Of a stretch of 64,000 nt of DNA, positions 13,150-24,080 are shown in pieces (positions within the stretch are counted from its first letter, which is position 1; each line of letters begins with the position of its first letter). A model generated the notes under the pieces. It was not told the origin of the DNA. It did no database searches and was given only the letters and a program-made list of their open reading frames with translations. A program made the position numbers and the translations under genes. This stretch comes from Dipetalonema caudispina (Eukaryota > Nematoda > Chromadorea > Rhabditida > Onchocercidae), in the NCBI GenBank assembly GCA_013365325.1, contig JABVXV010000213.1, positions 1-64,000 on the forward strand, in the 5' to 3' direction.

Positions 13150-16100
13150 TTACCTACCATCCTTTCTTTTCCACTGGTAATTCTTGGCAACAGATTGAGA
13201 AAAATCAACATGTATTCGCCTATCATCAATCAGCACGTTATCCATTTTGAAGTAAGCGTTCTCACAACTTTGAACCTGACAATGTAGATAATAAACAAAG
13301 AAAAAAGAGCCAATTCATAAATTTTAAAATTTTAGATTTCCCATTTTCACCTTTTAAAATTGTTATTGATTCCATAACACACAATTACATTTAAGTTAAA
13401 TAAAAAAAGTTGCCGATCCCCACTACTTTCAACATCACTGCTGAGACTACACTAAGCTCCAGTAAATGATCTTCACTTTTTTTTGCTGCCGCCAGTCCAT
13501 TACTACGCATTCCACCTTCTCGGATACAGACCGAGTGGTGATATTTTTCAGCTCAGATATTGCTTAGAACTAAGCGACATTCGCAGGCTGTCAATGAGGC
13601 GAATGATTGGACATCATGTGAAAGCTCAACCTTTTTGATTTTGATAAAATTTCAAAAAACAAATCCCGCTGAACCACCATATCAATGTTAAGCTCCAAAT
13701 TTAAACAATCCAAACTGTATATTCTTGTTATGCATTAATACTATTTCTGATATTTCACCTCTTCAAATTCGATGAATGCATATTGCAATGAAGCACTCGT
13801 TTTCCTATCACGAATAATTTCACAACACTTTATTTTTCCAAATCGAGAAAAAATGATTTCCAGATCCTGAAAACGAAGAAGAGAAAACGACTGAACACCG
13901 GGAAAAAACCACCTAATAATAGAAGAAAATTCATACAATCAATATATACCTCATCTGTGGTAATTGGATTCAATTTGCATACGAACAAAACATTATCAGG
14001 TGGTTTCTCGTCTGCATAATGCAAATCGCCTACCTAAATTAAAAAAAGAAAGATTTACTTGTCAATATAATAAAACGATTGCTTTATAATTGAAATATTA
14101 CTAACAATATCTGATCATTTCATGTGAGATCTCCTATGATGGCTGAAAAATGTTAGCAGTTAAAGTTAGTATACCTTTACTCTTTTTGCTCAACTCTTGG
14201 TCAAATATTCTAGAATATTTTTGTTCTTTCAGTCAAATGAAATCTAGGTGATTAACTCCACAGAATGAAAACTTGCAAACGAACAGGCAAAAACTGATAA
14301 AGGAAGCATACCATTTCCAGGATTTGTGCCTGAGCAGCCATATCTTTGGCTTCAATTTCTTTCTGTATTTCTTCTTCTGTTTTACCTTCTTCCTCATTTA
14401 ATAACTGATCCAAAGCAATTTGAGAAACCTGTAATTCGCAAAATATACAAGACTTTCAAGACTCTCCTCTCATTTAATACAAAGCATATTCTAGTGCTTC
14501 ACATGATCGTATGCAAACATCACTCCATTACTCAATCTAATGCTTTGTTATATCACTAATGGTATTCATAAAATAGAGCGAAGAGATATAATGTATTTAA
14601 AACTTCGAATTTCCCAAAGATCAAAAAAGTTGGGAGCATTAAGTTAAGCAGAGAACTTGTTAAAAATTGTCTAACTTACATTTAGGAGATCAATTGTCGG
14701 TGATGGCGATCTGCTCGGAAAGCGGAGTAGCTTTGGATCATCAAAGGGGTCATCTAGTATAATGGTATGAGCTATTCTGCAAATTAAGAAATATTTAAAA
14801 AATTTGGGTAATCAACAAAGAATTTAAGGATGAAATAAGCAAGCAACAGCAAGGAAAAAAATACAAATAGCAGTTGTTCAAAGAAGAGCAGAAAATAAAA
14901 TAACTTTAATAAAATCAAAGAAAAATGGCTAACTCACCGTATGTCTCGGAATGGCCTATTTTGCTCATCGCAAATCTCTTGATTTAACTTTTCTAAAGTA
15001 TCTAGCCCTTCAGTTACTTGTCCAAAAATAGTATGCTTCTCATCCAAATAATCTAAATTGTCACCTGAAATGAGCAATAATTATCCAGCAGCATCTCAAA
15101 AGTATCAAAAGTGAAAACACAGCCACTATTTACCACGAAATATCAATTTGAGCTCTGGTATTAAGAAAAATCGCACAAACCTAAAGTGATGAAAAATTGA
15201 CTGCCAAGCATGTTAGCACCATTATTAACCATCGACACGATACCAACTCTGGTATGGCGCAACTTAGGGACAAGTTCCGGTTCGAAGTAACGCGCCTGAT
15301 CACCATATAAATAACTGAAAAATGAATATCATGAGTTACAGCATTAAAATTTAAAAACGAGAAATAAAATGAAACATACACAAATACCGACTCTCCGCCA
15401 TTGCCCGTACCAGTGGGATCTCCTGTTTGAACGATATAGTTTTGCTGCAAAGCATAAAATTAAAACAATCAAATTGGCTACAGTTTAAAAAATAAATTTA
15501 CAAATTATATAATAAGAAACTATGTATTCATATATAAGATGCATATACAAAATTAAACTCTTGAGTAAAACTACTAGAATGTCCATAAACTGATCGATTA
15601 TCCGGTGTACAATTGCTAATCAATAGGGAATATGCGAAAATTTGAAAAAAACGGAAAAAAAGGTCATTGTACGGATTATGCTACATTTACAAAAAAAAGT
15701 GGCGAATGTTTAGTTACAAGCAACGAAAGAAATTATATATACATGAAGATACCTCAATCGCATGGAACTGGCAAAAATTGTAATATTTCATTTTACATAA
15801 CTTCAGAAAATTGAGACAACCTGGAAAACAAATAAAACTTCTGTATTTACAATGATTTCCCCATAAAAAATATATATATATATATAACTAGTTTCCTCCT
15901 TAGGAATTTGCATATTCTATTATCACTTCAATTAACTGAACAAAAAAACGATTAGCATGTATTTGAACTGATAATAATAAATATGAATACTAAGATAAGC
16001 TGCAGATTTGTGTACGACTTTAGAAATATTAAAAGTTGTAAGAAGCTGTACAGGATCGAGAATCGAGATTGCAAAACAATGCCATCTTTTCCCTATCTAG

Positions 16101-16381
16101 AATACTAGAACTATCCAAATCTCTTTCTTGAACTACATGCACAGTGTTGAGCATCAACATCCTCTCAAGGGAAATTTATAATTACTGCCATTTAATCAAT
16201 CCTATTGCTGTTTATGTTGTTTAAATTAGACTGGATTTTTCCATTCATCTCATAAAAATACTTGCAAACTCTATTCGCAGGATTTATTTCAATCAAATGG
16301 ATAAAACTTACATCTCGGACGTTCTTTCACGAATAAATCGATGACAATATCACCAACCGTTGTTTCAATCAATACTGCCAT
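13150..16381 (-). CDS. PPIL4: PPIL4-type cyclophilin with RRM domain
   Basis: Ten exons in transcript order: 16312-16381, 15753-15820, 15380-15444, 15181-15314, 14938-15064, 14680-14776, 14312-14428, 13950-14033, 13759-13866, 13150-13275; 996 bases, 331 residues. The N-terminal 160 or so residues form a cyclophilin domain ([34 protein letters not shown]). The canonical active-site arginine position after FH is alanine (FHAIE), as this subfamily also lacks it, so isomerase activity is doubtful. An acidic linker leads to an RRM at about 239-317 with RNP2 LFVCKL and RNP1-like LQYAFIEF. Known homologues (human PPIL4, C. elegans sig-7) are nuclear proteins linked to transcription and splicing. The protein ends soon after the RRM, shorter than human PPIL4, which has a basic tail. 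The stop codon overlaps a possible donor (AG|GTAATT), so a longer form cannot be excluded. Confidence 0.93.
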
Positions 16382-16949
16382 ATATTATAAAATCATTAAG
16401 AAAGTTTAACACACAACCAACTACTTGCTTCCGAATTCAGCTAAAATACATTTCTTCAAAGAGTTATGAAAAATCGGTTCTCACTGATTAAGTGACCGTC
16501 CGCATTTCACTGCAGCATGTCAAGTTGCAATGATCATGACAAAACAAACAGCTATATTTATTTATGCAAATTCTAGATATGATTCCTGTTGTGACCCGTC
16601 ATGTTTGTTCTTTCAGTTCTAGAAGAATGGTGAAAGTTATCTAAATTACACGATAATTCCAGAAGGTATAAAATAATTTCAGAACAAAAGAGAGCTGCAA
16701 AACCACTCGTTACTTGACTTCCTTTCATGCAACTTCGCAATATTTGATGAAAATGGAAATTCGGATTCCTATGAAATTTCAGCAGATATCCAAACAGAAA
16801 AGATCTTTAAACCTTTACAGCAACAATATCAACACTGCACAGAAAACAGTTCATTGTTATTTCAGAACTTTCTTTGGAAAACGAAATTTTATACAAATGA
16901 AAAACTCAACATAAAATGTACAAATTTCGTGAAGAACTCAAATAGTGTA
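16382..16949. other. spacer between INTS11 and PPIL4 genes
   Basis: 568 bases separate the INTS11 stop from the PPIL4 start, both on the minus strand. The spacer holds a minus-strand AATAAA near 16562-16557 but no clear coding exon. It is short enough for a nematode operon but longer than the usual intercistronic gap. I see no obvious pyrimidine-rich trans-splice acceptor directly before the PPIL4 ATG. Confidence 0.5.
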
Positions 16950-19900
16950 TTAAGAGCTTTGTAAACAAAACACTTCTTCCTTAAGTGCACTGACAATTTC
17001 TTTAGACCATTCATCACGAACTTCATCCCAAGTTATTTCCACATGCTTTGGATCACCCGTTACTGATGTTAATATGACCTCACCATTGAACATTTCTATA
17101 CCGTCCTGAAAGGAGCTTTTCTTGAAAAGAAATTGTAATACTTTCCAGAAAGTAGAAGTTTGTGAAAATGACTCACCTCCTTGACCTGCAAATTAGGATC
17201 GTATACTTTCAATTTAGCAGCAAAAACTTTCCAATTTACATGGTCAACTTCTATAGTTTCATTAAAGGCAATAGTATGCAAGGATGTGCCCAATTGCCGC
17301 GCTGCTGCTTCTGGTGTCATAACTTCCAAATGATTTGTCTTGAAAAAACAAATTAAAACATACATGTAAGGTATAGGAAAATAGAAAATAGTTATAGTAT
17401 TTCATTTAAAAACTAATGAGAACTATTCAATGTTCAGTCGAATTCTCAAAAAAACCTGTTTATCCATAGCTAAGAAAGCACGAAAAGGGCAAAAACGTTT
17501 GCTCAGTGTCGGATCCAAATCAATAGATCGATCTAATAATTGCACAGGAATATTCAGGCATACATTTAATGGAGTTTCAATAGTAACTGTTTCACCGTTT
17601 GCCGGTTTGAATACCTTTAAGTTAAATTCCTGCAAAAATATTATTGTAAGCAGTGCTGAATGTCTAATAATAATAAAGCAATTGTTGGAAATCTAACCTT
17701 CTCCACTTTTTCTTTCAAGAACTCCATTTTTGCATCTTCACCATGTACAAACATAACATTTCTCGGCTGACAATCACGGATAAGCTAAAACAAATGACAG
17801 TATCTCAGAAAGTCCATCACATCAAATTTGTTTGATACAGAGAAGATAGTATACGGTCTTACACTTGAATGCAAGTGTGCCCAAAGCTAAAATTCTAGAT
17901 ACTAGGAAAATGATACGATCAACGGATAATTTTCAAAAAAAACCTAACATTTTACCTGCATTATGCCTTTCGCGTCAGCATGCGCGCTAAATGACATATA
18001 TTCGACTCCCAAATTAATTTCTCTCTGGAACAGCACGAAAATGATTATCAAAACTGCAAATATTCAGAAAAGTTATGCTACTTTTTGAATTTTCAGTCAT
18101 CTAAATAAAAGATATAGATTAATGTAAACCAATTACCATCCTCCCGGCGATTTCAATTTTTTTCATTCCTGAAATTACTTTCGCTCCAACCGTATTAGCA
18201 ACACAAAAACCAGGCATGATGATTAAATTTTTCTCGTCCGAACACCATTTTGTGAAAACTCGTAAAGACTGTCCACCATGCAACATGCCTGCAACAAGCG
18301 ACAGATAAATTTAATGGAAATTCGGGAACAGGCAATATAATAGAAATTTAAAGAAATTTTTATAAAAGCACTATTGAATCAGTACTGTCAATATAGAACT
18401 ACCCAACCCTTACATCACCTTTTTTTATTATCATTCTCTCTTCTTTTCTTCTCATCAAATACATTAATTTTCAGTTTGTAAAGAAAATCTTCCTAATATT
18501 CTGATCATGAACAGATAAATACAAATACATGCCTGGAGTGCTGAAAAGCACCATTGGACCAGGACTGTCAATGTAAGATTGCTCGAAAGGCCTAATATGT
18601 TTGAAATCAAACATGTTTCGTTCAACAAATGTTCTTTTGATTTTTTCATTTGTCCAACTGATGAATAATCGATAGTACTGAAAAAGAGAGACAAACAAAT
18701 CTGATGAAACAAGTTACGACTTCATTTATCCAAAAACTATGCCGGAATTTGGTGGTGCGTTGTCACCTTTGATGCAAATAAAATACTCGAAATAAAGGCC
18801 TGGACTTGACTGCTAGCAGCAGAACAACTGCTGTGAATTCCGAATGAAGCCGGCGGATCAGAGTAAAAGACATACTTGATTTGCTTTCTCTGCTAACCCC
18901 TGAGAGAAAAATATTGGATACTTCAAATTCATTCGCTCCCAGTAAGATTCCAGCAAAATACATAATTCTTGCGCACGACCAAGAGCAAAAACTGGGATCA
19001 ATACCTTAAAATTAGGATAAATTCATTACACATATCCTGTGTCAAAAAAAAGCAATAAGACCAAATGAATATGCTTCATCGATTATAATCAACTAGTTCA
19101 CCTAAAGCAAGAAAAACAGAAAACAACCTTTCCACCATTCGATACAGTGTCATGAACTTTTTTTAAAAAATCTCGTTCGCGAGCACGTTTTGAATCCCTT
19201 ATGGTCGTCGCATAAGTACTTTCCGATATCAATATATCAGGTTTGAGACCAGGTTCAACACGCGCAGCGCCCAGATGCCGATCAGGTGTTGTATTAAAAT
19301 CCCCTTCAAAAAGTGGAAACAGTTGCTTAATTTTGAAAACGTTTTACATTTTGTTTCAGGAAAAAAAAATCAACAAAATTAAAACTAGTAACTGTCGAAA
19401 CAAGAAGTATAATGATCAAAATACGTATAAATGACACTTTAGGCCAGTTTATTATTATAAATAACTTCTTCAGATCAACCTATCGGAATTCACACCTGTA
19501 TACAAAACGCTTTCAGAGCCAACCATAATTTGAAACATAGCAGCACCAAGTACATGACCTGCATAAAAAGCTCGTATCGATAATTCATTATCTACATCAA
19601 TTTTTTCATGAATATTTATTGCGATCACCTGCAAATGCAAAATTGTGTACAGTTCCAAAAAAGTTCGAAAAAAATGAAATATTGAAATAAATTTAACCTT
19701 TTTCATGCAGTTTTTGATCATTTGCGAAGTGAAAAAATTCTTATCTCCCTTAAATTCAGTCTGAACTTTGCGATAGTCCTCCTAAAATTACAATAGAGGC
19801 AGTTAAATAACATCCATTCGTGCAAAGCCTTCCCTTCTCTAATATGACCAGTTGATCGGTCTTAAAATGATAGGTGGAGTATTTGAAAAAGTTCGGGTCA

Positions 19901-20866
19901 AATTTTGAAAATTAGCAGATTGAGAAGTGGTATTATGAAAGCAAAGGAAAGTCAACTGTCAAATTTTCTGATACAATTTATGGAAATCAAAGAACCAAAA
20001 ACTGATCAGTAATAACTATTACCAATAACACAGGTGCAATGGCTTTGGTTGGATAAGTCATATAAATTGGTCCATCATAGCCAATAACTTCACTCATATG
20101 GGGAAGTGAACCACAATGATCCAGATGAAAGTGAGTTATGATGACACAATCGAGAAATTCTGTTAAAGATCCACCACCACCAATGAAACTGGAATGCATA
20201 TGTATATATCATCTATGGGATGAAATATTTGATATCATTTTATTGTCGAAATAATTATAGAATGGATTAATTCTTCCACAAAACGGATTTCTAATGTGCT
20301 CGAAAGATTTGCCAATAGAAAACCGGAGTTTTTTGCTATTTCAAAAGTTTCATTATGAAAAAAAAGAATAGAAGTCGGCGTATATATGCATGTATTTTCA
20401 AATAAAATCCAGAAATGTCGGCTGATATAACTTAGCAAACTAACGAGAAATCAGGAAATCGTCGCTCATCAGAATAACCCATATGCATACCACAATCAAG
20501 CATCACATTTTTGCCACCAATGGATACCAAAATACAACTTCTACCAACGTCTCGCCCAGCACCAAGTGGAACTATCTTTAGTGAATATAGTAAATTTCAA
20601 ACACGCAAAAGAATTCGTTAGTAAGAGCATTTAAAACTTTAATCACAAACATTTCGGTTATCTTAAATTAGAAGGAGAGGTCAAATGACGGTTCAAGTAA
20701 GTTCTAATAACGAAAAAATATTATAACATTTAGTTATTAAGACGACATAGCCTATAACTACACCAGATATGAACAATTTCGACGCAAGATTTTGATGGTA
20801 TCTAAAAAAGTAAAGTAAAAAATGAATCAGGGGTAATTTATTGTAGCTTACCTTAATTTCTGGCAT
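16950..20866 (-). CDS. INTS11: Integrator complex subunit 11, RNA endonuclease
   Basis: Fourteen exons in transcript order: 20852-20866, 20445-20575, 20023-20188, 19698-19781, 19496-19628, 19128-19303, 18876-19004, 18533-18677, 18137-18288, 17956-18024, 17698-17784, 17456-17629, 17177-17338, 16950-17105; 1779 bases, 592 residues, close to the human length. It is a metallo-beta-lactamase/beta-CASP nuclease of the CPSF73 family, known to cleave nascent snRNA and other transcripts in the nucleus. The start [19 protein letters not shown] is diagnostic of INTS11 rather than CPSF73. Metal ligands are intact: THFHLDH (H68, H70, D72, H73), AGHVLGA (H157), GDFNTTPD (D178), SESTY (E204), SFSAHAD (H392) and VHGED (H414), so an active enzyme is predicted. 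Intron 8 uses a GC donor. The PPIL4 gene follows on the same strand. Confidence 0.96.
18531..18532 (-). other. non-canonical GC 5' splice site (GC-AG intron)
   Basis: Exon 8 of the INTS11 gene ends CTCCAG and the intron begins GCATGT. The next exon begins after TTGCAG at 18288. Only this junction keeps the frame and restores the conserved PGML(H)GG segment. The nearby GTATTT cannot join in frame. Strong CAG|GCA(T/A)GT context is typical of functional GC donors. Confidence 0.85.
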
Positions 20867-22444
20867 TGTTACTATTTAAACATTGATTTATCATATAGTG
20901 TAGTATTCCCGGAATGATCAAATAAATCAGAATAATTCCTGTCAATAATTTTTCAAATAACTGCTTTCCACAGTCGATTATTTTAACGACATTGTCATTT
21001 TCCTCTGTTTTAAATTATGAAATGTTACGTTTTTCAAACCGCATAAAATTCACAAGTACGATAAAAAGTCAATGATCTTTCGAAGAAGATAATTAAAGTA
21101 TACGGGAAACAATAAGTGACAAGTTCCAAGAACATGGAAAAATTAAGAGAGAAAAAAACTTCATTTTCATTTTTAATGAACTCTCAATTAATGCTTTATT
21201 AATTTATTAATAAACGTATACTTAATTAATTCCCACAGTTTGCATCGATCTTTGCCATTTTTTCAGCAATAACACATTCTGTTATTATTGCAAAACATGA
21301 CTATTTGGAAATTCCCGCAATTCCTAACATTTTGTTACTTTACAAATTTCGTTACCTCCCTTCCAACTCCTCCTCCCTTACATAATCCCCCGTACGAAAA
21401 TATCCCCCGAGAGCAATTGAAGTTTAAATCGAGGCGTTGCATTTCCGTGGGATGCAACAAATTATGGAACAGAAATAAAGGTCAGATGTCAGTGAGCGAT
21501 TTCGAGGTTTTCTTGTTCCGTGGTGTCACCCTTCAAGTTGTATGATATGATGTTATTATCACATCAGGGTATCATCATTCAAGTTATCATTATCTTAGGC
21601 CATTTTAATTTGGACTACTTTAACAGCTAGGCCATTGATCATTCAAATGATTATCATAAGCTAACCTTATAAAAAAAAAAATTTTACTTCAAAAAAGCTT
21701 TTTTTGTTCATACAATTTTAAAGTAGGCTTTTCATACATAATTGCTAAGCTTAATTAGGTGCATCAAAAACTACGATAGTCGAGGAGAATGCAATGAAGT
21801 GAAATAAGTTTTTCGTAGAAATTTAAGGTCACAAGCTAAGGTTATAATTTTAAATCATCATTAATTTTCTTGCAATTTTGATTTTTTGCACTGAACTTAA
21901 TGTGAATGCCGAATAAGACCGGAAGAGAGTACAATATTTTACTTGATATGTAACACATACAAGTACAATTTAAAGAAAAATGAAAGAAATATTTCGAAAA
22001 AAAAAAAAAAAAAAACAGTAAATGTGGTAGCAAAATGAAAAATGTTTATCAGTAGGACAAATATTGTGAACAGAGCAAGAGAAATACTATTTTTATTGAA
22101 GATTTTTGAAGCGGATCTAATCTAATTAAGCATAAGAAATATAAAATAAAAATTGAAACTTTCAAATACAATCAATCACATGTTGTTTGTGAAAGTGAAA
22201 CAGTAGTAAAAATTAAATCTTAGCAGTTAGAAATTAAACTGCAATGTCAAAATTGTATTCAAAAAAATTTTTTTTTTATTCTTTCAATGAGCAACTAATA
22301 AAGAGAAAAATTGAGGTTGAATTTTACTTTTTTTTTTGAATTTCTTCTTCAAATGAAATTTTAAACAATTCCAAAAAAAAAAAAAAAATCACTTCTCTTT
22401 TTTTTTTTTTTTTTACATTGTGACAAAGGAAGATATTTAGGACA
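20867..22444. other. upstream region of INTS11, no gene seen
   Basis: Contains AT-rich DNA, plus a GC-richer block at about 21355-21545 with C-runs (CCCCCGTACG, TCCCCCGAG) and an inverted repeat at 21436-21458. A sequence ending TTTAAATAG lies six bases before the INTS11 ATG and could serve as a trans-splice acceptor, which is only a guess. An 85-codon plus-strand frame at 21288-21545 has no recognisable motif. Confidence 0.45.
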
Positions 22445-22450
22445 TTTATT
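22445..22450 (-). terminator. poly(A) signal AATAAA
   Basis: A canonical AATAAA on the minus strand lies about 32 bases after the stop codon of the secreted protein gene at 22482, a plausible spacing for a compact nematode 3' UTR. Confidence 0.5.
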
Positions 22451-22481
22451 TTCATGCAATTATAGTTGATGAGTAGTAATT

Positions 22482-24080
22482 TTAAAATTCTGAAATGCAA
22501 TCGGTGTAATACATTTGATTATCTTTCCTCAATTCGATAATGCATGATCCAATTGTATCATCACAGAAACAACCTTCATTACTGAAAAAATTTTAATTAA
22601 TTAATGCAGTAAATTTCATGAGTACAATGTATCAAAAATTTGTAAATTATAAGATGATAGATTTAATTTGTCACTCTTACTTAACTTTTACTTTATATGC
22701 AAATTTATGCATTGAATAAATAGATTTGAATTATGCCTAAATTTAAAGGATAGAAATTTGCAAAAATTATTTATTTAATACAAATTTTTGCTTTCAATTA
22801 TCTATAAAAACGCCAATTGTTGACTTAACAAACTTTTACAGTAAAAATATTTGAAATGATAGGATTGTAAGAAAAAAGAAATGAAAATTTAGATATGATT
22901 TATTAAAATTTCGCTATTAAAATGTTTACGGGAAATGGGTAATAAGATTGGATAAACTTACGTCCAACTTCCGCCAGATTTCAAATCACTCCATGCTTTC
23001 GGTTCACGTAACTCGTAGCAATCTGTGTGCAATTGGCATTTTTTCCATCTAAAAATGACAACAAATTAAGGAAGTAATTGTTGTGTTGAAGAAGTTTTAC
23101 AGCGATGAAAGATGAAAAACCAATTGATTATTTATATTTAAGTATTACGAAGATCTGATTTTTGAATAAATCTTCCATTTTTATTTTAGAAAGAAGAAAT
23201 TGTAAACTAAACTGAAGCTTTCTACGACTCTATGCAGTTACTTTTGTGGTAACTTACACCCCATCTGTTTTTTCATAGATGGCGCCACTCTTTGCCTCAC
23301 CTCGGATACCGGTCGGTAGTTGAATTGTTGAAGCTGTTGAAGATAACATCGATGATAGTTGCTCTAATGTAAGCTCTTGGCGTTGTACAGCTGTAACTTC
23401 TTCCATCATTTTATGATCCATGAATGCTCTTATCTCGGTTACGTTCACCGATGAAGTATTATCCCAGGGTATTGTAGTGAAGTTAAATTCTCCATCAGTT
23501 GTTGGTACTGATTTATTATCATCAAGAATTTCTGAGCTTTCAATATTCCTTTCTAGACGTTGTGAACTTTCTAAACCAGATTCAAATTTCGATGACGGCT
23601 CGGTAACATTCATTTCTTCGATAGCTAATATAGTTTCATTTACAGTTGTCACTGTCATTGCTAAATTACTGGGTTCACTTCCTGTAAGTCTGGTTGCACG
23701 TCTCGTCGTTGCAATCTGAAATTATCGAAAACATTTGATTAATTTAGCGAAGACTAATCTCGAGCTTATATGTAAGAAACTTTGAGACGTCTAGACTTTC
23801 GCAACGAATAATTACCATTCGCATACCTATTTATCCATCAGTTTATTCGCTCAACTTACTCGTATACTTAAATTAATAAATCCGACTAAGAGAGACATTT
23901 TTTTGTAGGAACTTGAAACTATTCTGTTTCCTAATATAAATTTTCTGGTAAGAGTAGTAATAATATAGGAAAATGATACATGGAAAAAGAAAATAAGCTT
24001 ACGTCACTGATCATTGGCGATGTTGAAATTGACGCAACGTGTAATATTACGAGTAGAAAAGAATAGTGTATTTGATTCAT
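22482..24080 (-). CDS. secreted glycosylated protein with C-terminal cysteine module, unknown
   Basis: Four exons in transcript order: 24003-24080, 23258-23715, 22962-23048, 22481+1 to 22581 (22482-22581); 723 bases, 240 residues, phases 0, 2, 2. Residues 1 to about 20 form a signal peptide (MNQIHYSFLLVILHVASIS). The long second exon encodes a Ser/Thr/Glu-rich segment with at least five N-glycosylation sequons (NET, NVT, NFT, NTS, NVT) and no cysteine, probably unstructured. The last 60 residues hold six cysteines: WKKCQLHTDC, about 25 residues later GCFCDD, then GSCIIE, and finally TDCISEF at the end. The layout is that of an extracellular protein with a stalk and a small disulfide domain. 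I do not recognise the family. The next gene to the right is divergent and 4.8 kb away. The frame and splice borders are clean, so the gene is well supported although its role is not. Confidence 0.8.

Noticed and set aside
15632..15814. 60-codon plus-strand frame
   Set aside because: It is antisense to PPIL4 exon 2 (15753-15820), whose minus-strand frame gives conserved family sequence.
18763..18963. 66-codon minus-strand frame starting MYFAGILLG
   Set aside because: It is a shifted frame of INTS11 exon 7; the correct frame reads [16 protein letters not shown].
19243..19434. 63-codon plus-strand frame
   Set aside because: Antisense to the INTS11 exon at 19128-19303.
20441..20445. Donor GTTTGC for INTS11 exon 2
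   Set aside because: It leaves phase 0, but exon 3 needs two carried bases. The stronger donor GTTAGT four bases earlier gives the conserved PDFS join.
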